A stretch of 64,000 nt of DNA from Chryseobacterium sp. KACC 21268 (lineage in GTDB: Bacteria > Bacteroidota > Bacteroidia > Flavobacteriales > Weeksellaceae), in NCBI GenBank assembly GCA_028736075.1, contig CP117875.1, forward strand, positions 186,001 through 250,000. The letters are read 5' to 3'. Position numbers and translations under genes: made by a program. Below are positions 17,686 to 25,687 of this stretch, piece after piece. The notes under the pieces were generated by a model. That model did no database searches and was not told the origin of the DNA. It saw only the letters and a program-made list of their open reading frames with translations. Position 1 is the stretch's first letter. Every line of letters begins with the position of its first letter.

Positions 17686-18261
17686 TTAATTTTTCAGATC
17701 ATTATAAAGTCGCTGCATCCTTTTTCGCAAATGTTTCACCGCATATGACTTTCTACTGATAATTGTTTTGATGTTTTCGCCCTCTGCATCTGCAATTTCC
17801 TGCAAGGTTTTATCTTCCAGCTCGTTTTGAACGTACACTCTTTTTTGCTTTTCCGGAAGTTCATCCAGAGCTTTCATCAGCTCATCCCAGAACAGATCTT
17901 TGAACATCCCAACTTCTGGATTGTTGCTGTCATCTGCCAAGAGAATATCTTTCACATTCAGCTCGCCGTCTTCGTCCTGATAGACAAAATCTTCGAGTGA
18001 TTCTGTTTTCTTCTTGCGATAACTGTCAATAATCTTGTTTCGTGTCACCGAATATAACCAGGCACCGACGTTTTCCAACTCATTGAGATTGGTGAGTCGA
18101 CTGGTCTGAAACCAAACTTCTTGTAGAATATCTTCTGCATCCTCCGTCTTTGCCACTTTAGAATTGATAAAGCGCAAGAGTTGAGAGCCGTAATTTTTTA
18201 CGACCTCAGTAATCGATGCAGATCTAGTTTCGGTCATTTGCTGTAAAGATAGCGAGTCCAT
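17686..18261 (-). CDS. ECF-type RNA polymerase sigma factor
   Basis: 191 residues with region 2 (KTEDAEDILQEVWFQT and VGAWLYSVTRNKIIDSYRKKK) and region 4 (LPEKQKRVYVQNELEDKTLQEIADAEG, ISRKSYAVKHLRKRM). The intervening linker is acidic (YQDEDGELNVKDILL). It is the first gene of a two-gene unit with the small membrane protein at 17298-17675. This is the second ECF factor in the window and is not closely similar to the one at 2732-3250. Confidence 0.9.
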   Translation of the reverse strand: MDSLSLQQMTETRSASITEVVKNYGSQLLRFINSKVAKTEDAEDILQEVWFQTSRLTNLNELENVGAWLYSVTRNKIIDSYRKKKTESLEDFVYQDEDGELNVKDILLADDSNNPEVGMFKDLFWDELMKALDELPEKQKRVYVQNELEDKTLQEIADAEGENIKTIISRKSYAVKHLRKRMQRLYNDLKN

Positions 18262-18342
18262 ATGAATATGACGACACGACTTTTTTTTTACTTTAAAGTT
18301 TTTTAAAATAATTCTGAAAACATATTAAAATAAACAATCTTC

Positions 18343-18480
18343 GCAGCCTGACCATCTGAATTTATCATTTATTTGAATGGATGGCCAATTCGGTAGGTTT
18401 GGGTGGAAGTCATTGTAACAAGCGGGAAAGCAATAGCAAAAAGCGGGAACAGTTATCGGATAAAGCTGCTCAAAGTAATT
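18343..18480 (+). repeat. Intergenic structured element, copy B (diverged)
   Basis: Ends are GCAGCCTGAC (18343-18352) and AAAGCTGCTCAAAGTAATT (18462-18480), with GCAGC pairing GCTGC as in copy D. The interior is diverged. The right end abuts, and its TTA contributes to, the stop codon of the minus-strand acyltransferase gene. Confidence 0.55.
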
Positions 18481-19055
18481 TACATCAAAGGCAACCTCAT
18501 CAACTCGTGTTTGCCGAATATAATGGAATTCGCAGGAACGTTCCGTGAGATTACACAATTTGCTCCGATGATGCAGTTATCACCGATTGTTACACCTTTG
18601 AGAATGGTAACATTGCTGTAGATTTTTACATTTTTGCCTATGATGATTGGCGCTGTATTGAACTCATTTTTATGCCAGATGTATTCGGGCTTTGTATCAA
18701 AAGCGTGATCGTGATCATAAAATTTGCAACCTTCCGCAATGCAAGTATCATCACCCAATTCAATTTTATCCAAACAATTAATGGAAATATAATGGCTGAG
18801 ATCAACATTATTACCAAAAATTAAATGTCCACCTTTTCTGATTCGAATTGCCGTATGATCTCTCCAGATTACATTTTTACCCATTTCAAACTTCGCATCA
18901 TCGTCCAATTCAAAAGTCGTTGCTTTTCCAATGCGGAGATCAGAATGAAGTTTCACGCCAGAATGAGAATTGAGAATACTGTAAGAATATAGCTTCTCAA
19001 TTTTGAATATTGTTTTAGGAATGATATTAAGTGTTTTGTAAATTAGATTGATCAT
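18480..19055 (-). CDS. Left-handed beta-helix (hexapeptide) acyltransferase
   Basis: About 191 residues. The second half shows hexapeptide repeats (IELGDDTCIAEGCKFYDHDHAF ... IIIGKNVKIYSNVTILKGV TIGDNCIIGANCVI) typical of the WbbJ/maltose O-acetyltransferase group; the His in the DHDH segment is the likely catalytic base. Such enzymes move an acyl group from CoA or ACP to a sugar hydroxyl or amine. ATG at 19055 is used; a longer frame overlaps the upstream SDR gene. It is the last gene of the ACP cassette, 13 bp after the SDR stop. The C-terminus (FGKHELMRLPLM) departs from the usual NPAKxI ending and abuts repeat copy B, so the tail may have been changed by the repeat. Confidence 0.75.
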   Translation of the reverse strand: MINLIYKTLNIIPKTIFKIEKLYSYSILNSHSGVKLHSDLRIGKATTFELDDDAKFEMGKNVIWRDHTAIRIRKGGHLIFGNNVDLSHYISINCLDKIELGDDTCIAEGCKFYDHDHAFDTKPEYIWHKNEFNTAPIIIGKNVKIYSNVTILKGVTIGDNCIIGANCVISRNVPANSIIFGKHELMRLPLM

Positions 19056-19068
19056 AGTTTTTGTTTTT

Positions 19069-19791
19069 TTATAATGTACCAGAATCAACAAAAATCTCTT
19101 GGCCGGTAATGGATTTTGATCGTTCGTCTGACAAGAACATAACAGTTTCTGCAACAGATCTCATATCGGTTTCCTTTTTCAGAGCAGTTCTTTTGAAAAT
19201 TCTGTTTTTGTGTTCGGGAGTCAGTTTTTCGTTCATTGCAGTTTCCATGTAACCTGGAACTACGATATTGGAACGGATGCCACGCTCACCCCACTCTCTG
19301 GAAATATTTTTTGAAAATGACTGCAATGCACCTTTGGAAGCTGCATACATAGCCAAGCCTTTGTATCCAGTGTGTGCACTAATCGAAGAAATATGAATAA
19401 TACTGCCTGCCACTCGATTATAAATCATATTCCTGATTGCATATTTTGTCAGGAACATTGGCGAATATAGATTGACATCGAACATTGTTTTCAAATCGTC
19501 ATATTTGAGGTTCGTCACAATATCATCGTAAGCCATTGCCGCATTGTTGATTAAAACATGAATCGGGATTTTATTAGTGACGAAATCCCTGAAAACCGCT
19601 TGCTTGATGTCTTCCGGATTGGATAAGTCAAAAATTTTGAAGAAAAGATTTTCCGGATACTCTCTTTCAAGTGCCTGTAATTCCTCGGATTCTGTTCTGC
19701 TGATGCCATAAACTGTATGTCCGTTTTCCAGAAACAGTTTACTTATTTCTAGTCCAACGCCTCTGGAAACTCCCGTAATTAGTATATTCAT
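19069..19791 (-). CDS. Short-chain dehydrogenase/reductase (3-oxoacyl-ACP reductase-like)
   Basis: 240 residues with all classical SDR motifs: TGVSRGVGLEI (NADP(H)-binding), NNAA, HISSIS (catalytic Ser) and YAASK (Tyr and Lys). The fold and length fit FabG-like reductases. Its start overlaps the stop of the AMP-ligase gene by 4 bp (ATGA), so they are translationally coupled. In this operon it would most simply reduce a 3-oxoacyl group held on the small acyl carrier protein, giving a hydroxyacyl-ACP; that is inferred from neighbours. A sugar or other keto substrate is also possible. Confidence 0.82.
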   Translation of the reverse strand: MNILITGVSRGVGLEISKLFLENGHTVYGISRTESEELQALEREYPENLFFKIFDLSNPEDIKQAVFRDFVTNKIPIHVLINNAAMAYDDIVTNLKYDDLKTMFDVNLYSPMFLTKYAIRNMIYNRVAGSIIHISSISAHTGYKGLAMYAASKGALQSFSKNISREWGERGIRSNIVVPGYMETAMNEKLTPEHKNRIFKRTALKKETDMRSVAETVMFLSDERSKSITGQEIFVDSGTL

Positions 19792-21002
19792 ACGATTTTC
19801 TTTTTTCCGGTTCTTGTTAATTCTATTTTCTCAACGAAACTGATTTTCCTTGGGATTTTGAAATTCTGAATCTTTCCATTAAGATAAAATCTAACGTCTT
19901 CTTCCTTTAATTCTGTATGAGCAAGCAATTCTACTTCGCAACAGATGATGTTTCCGAGAACTGCATTTGGCTTTCCAAAAACCCTCACGTTCCGGATTTT
20001 CGGATGTTGCGTCAGCTCATCTTCCACTTCGTACGGATTCACTTTGTAACCGCCAACGTTGATGAGTTCATTTTTTCTGGATGTAAATCTGAATCGTCTT
20101 TGCTCATCGTCAATCCATTCGATTAGATCTCCGGTTGCGTAGAAGTCATCAATCAAATTGAGCTGAGATGTTTTCCCGAAAAGATTTTTATGAATGTACA
20201 ATTCGTCGTCAACGACTTTTACCAAACCGATATGTTTGTCGTGAACAACGAATTCGTCATTCTGAGAGGAAAACAAAGGTCCGGTTTCCGTGGAACCATA
20301 CACGTTATTGATTCTTGCATTCGGAAAATATTTTTCGACTTGAGAAATCAAATAATTATCTGACTTTTCGCCTCCAATCGTAATTTTTTTTACGGAATCA
20401 AAGGATTCTGACAATGGCAAAAGCAATCTGTAAAACGTTGGCGTTGAGGAAAGATTGGTGATTTTATATTCGTTAATTGCATTAATGACAAAATCTTTCG
20501 ATTCCATAAAAACGTTGACCAAAAGATTTTGATTCAAGATAGCCTGAAAAAAAACCTGAACGCCAGCAACGTGCGTCGGATTGAAGGCAAATCCCCAAAC
20601 GTCATTTTTCCGTTCGTCAGAAACATTGATTTTTCTAATGAGATTTTTCAGCGGATGCGTGAATTTTCTTGTAAAACCAGTCGTTCCAGAAGTGAAAAGT
20701 GTGATTTCTGAATTAGAATTTCTAATCAACTCGACAAGTTCATCTACTGAATTTACTTTCTTTGGATGGTCAATTTTGACTAGTTGGTTGACATCGAGAT
20801 CATTCGCAATAATTTCCCTTTCAGATAAATCAGAATCCATCAACGCGATGTTTTTCTCATTAACCAAAGCAAAAATCCAATTCAGAAAAAAGGATTTCAA
20901 ATCTGGATAAATGTAACAATCTGTGTACGAATCGGAGACACTCAGATATTGCAAAATTTCCCTGTAGGATAAGGAAACACTGCGGTCAACAAGGAAAGAC
21001 AT
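19788..21002 (-). CDS. AMP-forming acyl-ACP/acyl-CoA ligase (ANL superfamily)
   Basis: 404 residues, shorter than typical acyl-CoA synthetases (about 500), mainly through a reduced N-terminal part. Diagnostic motifs: FTSGTTG (P-loop) near 104, YGSTETGP near 234, TGDLIEW near 293, GGYKVNPYEVE near 318, and the C-terminal catalytic lysine in TRTGKKKIV. It should activate a carboxylic acid as the acyl-adenylate and load it on a thiol. The ACP gene directly upstream, with overlapping stop and start, points to ACP rather than CoA as acceptor. Confidence 0.82.
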   Translation of the reverse strand: MSFLVDRSVSLSYREILQYLSVSDSYTDCYIYPDLKSFFLNWIFALVNEKNIALMDSDLSEREIIANDLDVNQLVKIDHPKKVNSVDELVELIRNSNSEITLFTSGTTGFTRKFTHPLKNLIRKINVSDERKNDVWGFAFNPTHVAGVQVFFQAILNQNLLVNVFMESKDFVINAINEYKITNLSSTPTFYRLLLPLSESFDSVKKITIGGEKSDNYLISQVEKYFPNARINNVYGSTETGPLFSSQNDEFVVHDKHIGLVKVVDDELYIHKNLFGKTSQLNLIDDFYATGDLIEWIDDEQRRFRFTSRKNELINVGGYKVNPYEVEDELTQHPKIRNVRVFGKPNAVLGNIICCEVELLAHTELKEEDVRFYLNGKIQNFKIPRKISFVEKIELTRTGKKKIV

Positions 21003-21220
21003 TAAAGTTTAGTGTAGATTTCGTGAACCGAATTTACCAATCCGTTTTCAAAAATATCGACCCCAAATTCCTCTTCGATTTTCACTGTAAGTTCAGCCAA
21101 ATCGAATGAATCAAAATTGAGATCTTCTCGTAATTGCTGTTCTGGTTTAAGTTCCAAAACTTCGTCCTCGAATTTATTCTTCTTAATAGAATTTACTATT
21201 TGAAGCAGTTTTTCTTGCAT
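21002..21220 (-). CDS. Acyl carrier protein, dedicated (not housekeeping AcpP)
   Basis: 72 residues. The phosphopantetheine-attachment motif DSFDL places the modified serine at about Ser38, followed by helix II (ELTVKIEEEFGV). The sequence differs from housekeeping AcpP, which has DSLDTVEL. The ATG at 21220 gives a standard ACP length; a longer frame only adds an unlikely extension. It is the first gene of the cassette ACP, ligase, SDR, acyltransferase. A holo-ACP synthase is not nearby. Confidence 0.83.
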   Translation of the reverse strand: MQEKLLQIVNSIKKNKFEDEVLELKPEQQLREDLNFDSFDLAELTVKIEEEFGVDIFENGLVNSVHEIYTKL

Positions 21221-21306
21221 CGTTTGTGTTTGTTGCAAAATTAACATAAATTTTTCGTAAAAACACAATACTGCAATTACAAGTTATAATTTTATATCTG
21301 TAATTT

Positions 21307-21993
21307 TTATTTTTTGATTCTGAGAAAGAATTCGGATTTGTAGGTTTCGCCGATCGGGATTTCTTTTCCGGAATTAAGGAAGACATTTCGAACGTCGATT
21401 TTTTCGATTTTGTCCAGATTGAGAATGAAAGATTTATGAACTCTGGCAAAGTTTTCTGGTAGTTGACTTTCCAAAGATTTCAAAGTGTCAAGGACGATAT
21501 ATTCCTGATTTTCGGTTTTGATGTTTACGTAATCTTTGATGCTTTCGACGTAAAGGATTTCATCAAAATTGATCTTATGCTGTTGTCCGGAAGACTTTAC
21601 AAAGAAATAAGAATTTGCTGAAGTTTCGTTGGTTTGAAATCTCTCCTGCGCCTTCAAAGCACTTTTCTCGAAGCGATCGAACGAAATTGGTTTGAGAAGA
21701 TAATCGATGACATTGTGCTCGTAGCCCTCCAAAGCGTATTCTGAATAAGCGGTCGTCAAAATATATTTCAATTTGTCGCCAACGATTTTCATAAAATTGA
21801 TTCCCGAAAGTTCCGGCATTTGAATGTCAAGGAAAATCAAATCTGCTTCGTTATCTTGAATATATTCTAAAGCTTCAATGGGATTTTCGGAAGAGAAAAC
21901 CAGTTCCAGAAAAGGAATTTTCGTCACGTAATTTTCCAGAAGCTGGATAGCCAAAGGTTCGTCATCTACAACAATACATTTTATCTTTTTCAT
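21307..21993 (-). CDS. LytTR-family response regulator
   Basis: 228 residues: receiver domain (about 1-120) with the acid pocket VVDDE, phosphoacceptor Asp in LIFLDIQMPELSG and the TTAYSEYALEGYEHNVIDYLLKPI switch region, then a LytTR DNA-binding domain (about 130-226). It is preceded directly (0 bp) by its histidine kinase gene. Targets are unknown; the divergent outer-membrane barrel genes are the nearest candidates. Confidence 0.9.
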   Translation of the reverse strand: MKKIKCIVVDDEPLAIQLLENYVTKIPFLELVFSSENPIEALEYIQDNEADLIFLDIQMPELSGINFMKIVGDKLKYILTTAYSEYALEGYEHNVIDYLLKPISFDRFEKSALKAQERFQTNETSANSYFFVKSSGQQHKINFDEILYVESIKDYVNIKTENQEYIVLDTLKSLESQLPENFARVHKSFILNLDKIEKIDVRNVFLNSGKEIPIGETYKSEFFLRIKK

Positions 21994-23010
21994 TTATTTC
22001 AAATCGATTTTCAAATCTACAGAAAATTCGGTTTCGGTTTCTGTGATGTTCAGTTCGTGTTTTTTCGGATACAGGATTTCCAATCGTTTTTTCACATTGT
22101 TGATTCCAATCCCGGAAAGTGAATCTTTTGACCTTTGCTTTTTGAAGTTTTGAATGTGGAAATTCAAAGCTTGATTATCATCCGAAATCTTCATCGTAAA
22201 ACCTTTGCCACTGAAATCGCCGTGTTTGAAAGCATTTTCAACAAACGGAACCAAAAGCATTGGCGAAATATTAAGGTTGGGATGATTGATTTTTTTTTCA
22301 ATCATTAATAGTTCGGGACTTTTCAATCTAAGCTTTTCCAGTTCTATCAGGCTTTCCAGATAACCGATTTCCTTTTCCAATGGAATGAAATTTTTCTCCA
22401 AATCCTTCGTGATGTATCTTAACAATTGACTCAATTCCTCAATCGCAGGCAAAGCTTTTTCTGAATTCTGATAAACCAAGGAATAGATATTATTTAAAGT
22501 ATTAAAGATGAAATGAGGATTGATTTGAGTTTTTAATGCCTGAATTTTCGCCTCGTTTCTTTCCTGTTCCAGTTTTTGTCTTTCGGTTTCAATCACGCCA
22601 AATTTTTCCAGCAACCACATTATTCCGGCAATAAAAACATTGATGCAGCCGTAATAAATGTTATCAAAAAAGTAATAAAGCAATCCTGTTTCCTGATTGT
22701 AATTTCTAAATCCAAAAGTGACAGGCAATAAAACCTCCTCCATCAAATATCTGACTGTCGCAAAACAAAGAATCGAAAGGAAAAACGAAAGAATAACGGT
22801 ATAAACTTTCTCCTGTCTGAAAACTTTTGGAATGATGACCAGATAACAAATATAAAACGTGATAATCCCTGCGAGGAAAAAGGTAATTCTCAAAACCGTA
22901 CTCTGCAAATCGTTCTCTCTGTCGAAGAAATACAAAGGCGTAATCACAGTTCCAAAAAAGTTGAGACTCCAATAGATGATTTGAAGCCAGATGATTTGTT
23001 TCTTTTTCAT
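21994..23010 (-). CDS. LytS/YehU-type sensor histidine kinase
   Basis: 338 residues. Four hydrophobic helices in the first ~145 residues form the sensor; a short coiled coil (ETERQKLEQERNEAKIQALK) leads to the His_kinase domain with QINPHFIFNTLN (phospho-His) and an HATPase_c domain (LVPFVENAFKHG ... GIGINNVKKRLE). No periplasmic sensor domain is present, so the signal is likely sensed within the membrane. The start overlaps the stop of the small lipoprotein gene by 4 bp. Confidence 0.9.
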   Translation of the reverse strand: MKKKQIIWLQIIYWSLNFFGTVITPLYFFDRENDLQSTVLRITFFLAGIITFYICYLVIIPKVFRQEKVYTVILSFFLSILCFATVRYLMEEVLLPVTFGFRNYNQETGLLYYFFDNIYYGCINVFIAGIMWLLEKFGVIETERQKLEQERNEAKIQALKTQINPHFIFNTLNNIYSLVYQNSEKALPAIEELSQLLRYITKDLEKNFIPLEKEIGYLESLIELEKLRLKSPELLMIEKKINHPNLNISPMLLVPFVENAFKHGDFSGKGFTMKISDDNQALNFHIQNFKKQRSKDSLSGIGINNVKKRLEILYPKKHELNITETETEFSVDLKIDLK

Positions 23011-23354
23011 CGCAGTTCTTTGTTATTAATTAAAATTGGTCTTGACGAAGAATAATGCAAATGTATAGAAACGGAATCTGAATTTGGATTCTCCATTATC
23101 AATCTGCTTTTTTTTGGCAATCTGTAATTGAGTTGAGAATTTGCGATGATGGTTTTCGGCATATTCAGTTCCGAAACTAGATTTACCGTTTCATTCGAAA
23201 GATTTTTAATTTCTAAAGTGGCAGGCGCTTTCAGCTTTTGTAGGACGATGCTGTCTCCAGGCGCAATTGCCATCGTTTTCCAAACATCTACGCGATGTGC
23301 TCCGATGCAGGACGCCATAGATGCTAAAATCAGGATTAGAGTTACTTTTTTCAT
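23007..23354 (-). CDS. Small lipoprotein coupled to the two-component system
   Basis: 115 residues, lipobox ASMASC near the N-terminus, then a beta-rich domain without a family I recognise. Its stop overlaps the kinase start (ATGA), making it the first gene of the three-gene operon lipoprotein, kinase, regulator. It could be an accessory sensor that modulates the kinase, which itself lacks a periplasmic domain; this follows only from gene order. Confidence 0.65.
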   Translation of the reverse strand: MKKVTLILILASMASCIGAHRVDVWKTMAIAPGDSIVLQKLKAPATLEIKNLSNETVNLVSELNMPKTIIANSQLNYRLPKKSRLIMENPNSDSVSIHLHYSSSRPILINNKELR

Positions 23355-23532
23355 ATTCCAAAAATAGGAACAGCAAAGACATCCAGAACACCAAATTCTA
23401 TGAACGCCTGTTTTTTACCGATGAAAATAGTTTGGTCGGATTAAAACCTCATCAAATCTAAACGCTATTTCAGAGGAAAGACTTTGAAAATACATTTGCA
23501 TCAGGATTTTACAACTATCTAATAAACTATTT

Positions 23533-25632
23533 ATGAAACTGAAATATCTATTCATCACGACAATCTTCTCAACTTTAACTTTTGCTCAAACTCAAAAAGA
23601 CAGCTTGAAGGAACTTGAACAAGTCAATATATTGGTCAAGAAAAAATTGCTGGAAAGAAAGGCGGACCGACTCATCTTCAATGTCGATGCATCTATCGCT
23701 TCTCAAGGAATGGATGCGGGCGAAACTTTGGCCAATGTTCCGATGCTGAAAGTGGATGAAAATCTGGGAACGATTTCTATTATCGGAAAAAGTTCGGTAA
23801 ATGTGATGATTAATGGCAGAATGCTGAATCTTTCCGGAACTGCATTATTAAATTATCTAAAATCCATCCGTTCCGAAAACATATCGAAAATCGAAGTCAT
23901 TACGACGCCTCCTGCAAAGTATGAAGCGCAAGGAAATAGTGGACTCATCAATATTATTTTAAAGAAAAATCCAAATCTTGGTTTCAGTGGCAATATCAGT
24001 ACTGGTTTGACCCAAAGAACTTATTTCAACGGAAGCACGAATGGAACTTTGAATTATCAAACCGAAAAATTAAGTTTAAGCTTAAAGACAAGCTACATCG
24101 AAGGTGCAAAACGTGCGGATGAGAGATTCACGATTCTTGGCGCGTCGCAGAATTACAACCGCTCTGTCCGAAAAGATATGTGGCAGATTTTGACACCGAA
24201 CTTGAGCGGTTCCTATAAAATCAACAAAAACTCCGAAGTTGGGATGGAATATATTTTTGATAATGGAAAAAACGGAATGGACATCGTGAACACGACGAGA
24301 AATATCAGTCCAAAACTGGATGAAAAAAACTTTCTGACCAACACATTTCACAGAGAAAAATCGCCGACACACACTTTCAGTACCTATTATGATTTGAAGT
24401 TGGATTCTCTTGGAAAAAAGTTGAGTTTTGCGGGGAATTTCTATCAAAACAACAATGAGACGGAAGTTAATTTTTCGACTTTGACCTTACCTGAAAATAC
24501 AATTCAGGATGTGAAAACTTTGTCGATGATCAAGCCTCAGATTTTCTCGGTTCAGGGTGATTTGGAATTGCCTTTTTCGTTTGGGACGATTGAAACTGGC
24601 GTGAAATTCAATCAATTCAGAAATTCCGCAGATTTGCAATATCTGGATTGGAAAAATAATCAGTTTGTCATTGATGATGAGAAAAGCAGCACGTTCAATT
24701 ACCGAGAAGAAAATTATGCGGCTTACGCAAGTTTCGGTAAAAGTTTCGGCGAACATTGGGAAACGAAAGCTGGATTGCGATATGAAAATACATTTGTGAA
24801 AAGCGCTGTGAATAATTTCAGCTATGGAAAATGGTTTCCGTCGGCTTTTGTTTCTTATAAGGAAGATAAAAATGTGTTCAGCTTGTCCTATTCCAGAAGA
24901 ATTAACCGACCAAGTATGAGCAATTTGAATCCTTTCAGATGGTACGAAAATCCACAGTCCTACTCCACAGGAAATCCCTTGCTGACGCCATCGTACATTA
25001 ATAATTACGAGTTGGGTTACACTTACAACAACAAGTTTTCGACCAGCATTTATTATTTAAGATTGAAGAATGCGTTTGGGCAAGTGGCTTATCTAGACGG
25101 GATTTCTCAAACTGGAACTTATCTGAATCACTACAACAATGATTTTTATGGAATGAATGCCTCGTACACAGACACTTTCTTCAAATTCTGGGAATCGAAT
25201 ATTACTGTCAACGCATCGTATCAGACCTCGGAAGTTTTCAATATCAATGCGCCAACTTTGAAAGGTTATTCATTAAGTTATTCTATTAATAATACTTTCA
25301 CATTGAACAAAACAAAAACGATTGCACTTTTCTTAAACTACGACCAAAGTTTGCCTTACAAAAATGTGAATACCCGTTTTGAGAACTTCTCCAATTTGAA
25401 TTCTGGACTTAAGATTTCATTAATGGAGAAACAGCTTCAAATCAATGCGACAGTTACCAATATTTTTGGACAGCGATTCAAAGGTCAAATGTATTTTGAT
25501 GACAGCACACAGTTGATGAACAACTATTGGGACGGCAGAAGTTTCAGATTAAGTGTCAATTACACCTTCGGAAACAAAAAGAAGATCAGCAAAAAGCATA
25601 TTAATTTTGAGGAAAAAGACAGAGCAAATTAA
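23533..25632 (+). CDS. Outer-membrane beta-barrel protein (TonB-receptor-like), paralogue 1
   Basis: 699 residues: signal peptide (ending TFAQ), plug-like domain (VNVMINGRMLNLSG ... SENISKIEVITTPPAKYEAQGNSGLINI) and a long barrel of the OMP_b-brl_3 type ending in SFRLSVNYTFGN. The C-terminus carries a basic tail (KKKISKKHINFEEK) beyond the last strand. No N-terminal carboxypeptidase-like domain is present. Substrate unknown. The gene is divergent from the LytS/LytTR operon; TACATTTG at 23491-23498 is a plausible -7 box. A paralogue follows 55 bp downstream. Confidence 0.83.
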   Translation: MKLKYLFITTIFSTLTFAQTQKDSLKELEQVNILVKKKLLERKADRLIFNVDASIASQGMDAGETLANVPMLKVDENLGTISIIGKSSVNVMINGRMLNLSGTALLNYLKSIRSENISKIEVITTPPAKYEAQGNSGLINIILKKNPNLGFSGNISTGLTQRTYFNGSTNGTLNYQTEKLSLSLKTSYIEGAKRADERFTILGASQNYNRSVRKDMWQILTPNLSGSYKINKNSEVGMEYIFDNGKNGMDIVNTTRNISPKLDEKNFLTNTFHREKSPTHTFSTYYDLKLDSLGKKLSFAGNFYQNNNETEVNFSTLTLPENTIQDVKTLSMIKPQIFSVQGDLELPFSFGTIETGVKFNQFRNSADLQYLDWKNNQFVIDDEKSSTFNYREENYAAYASFGKSFGEHWETKAGLRYENTFVKSAVNNFSYGKWFPSAFVSYKEDKNVFSLSYSRRINRPSMSNLNPFRWYENPQSYSTGNPLLTPSYINNYELGYTYNNKFSTSIYYLRLKNAFGQVAYLDGISQTGTYLNHYNNDFYGMNASYTDTFFKFWESNITVNASYQTSEVFNINAPTLKGYSLSYSINNTFTLNKTKTIALFLNYDQSLPYKNVNTRFENFSNLNSGLKISLMEKQLQINATVTNIFGQRFKGQMYFDDSTQLMNNYWDGRSFRLSVNYTFGNKKKISKKHINFEEKDRAN

Positions 25633-25687
25633 TTTATTAATGTAACAAAAAAGCAGATTCTGAGTCTAATAAATCACAAACAAAACT

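Noticed and set aside
18325-18558. 77-codon Cys-rich minus-strand frame
   Set aside because: It overlaps element B and the acyltransferase 3' end in a different frame; composition is not protein-like.
19056-19154. 33-codon extension of the acyltransferase
   Set aside because: It overlaps the SDR gene on the same strand and adds no conserved sequence.
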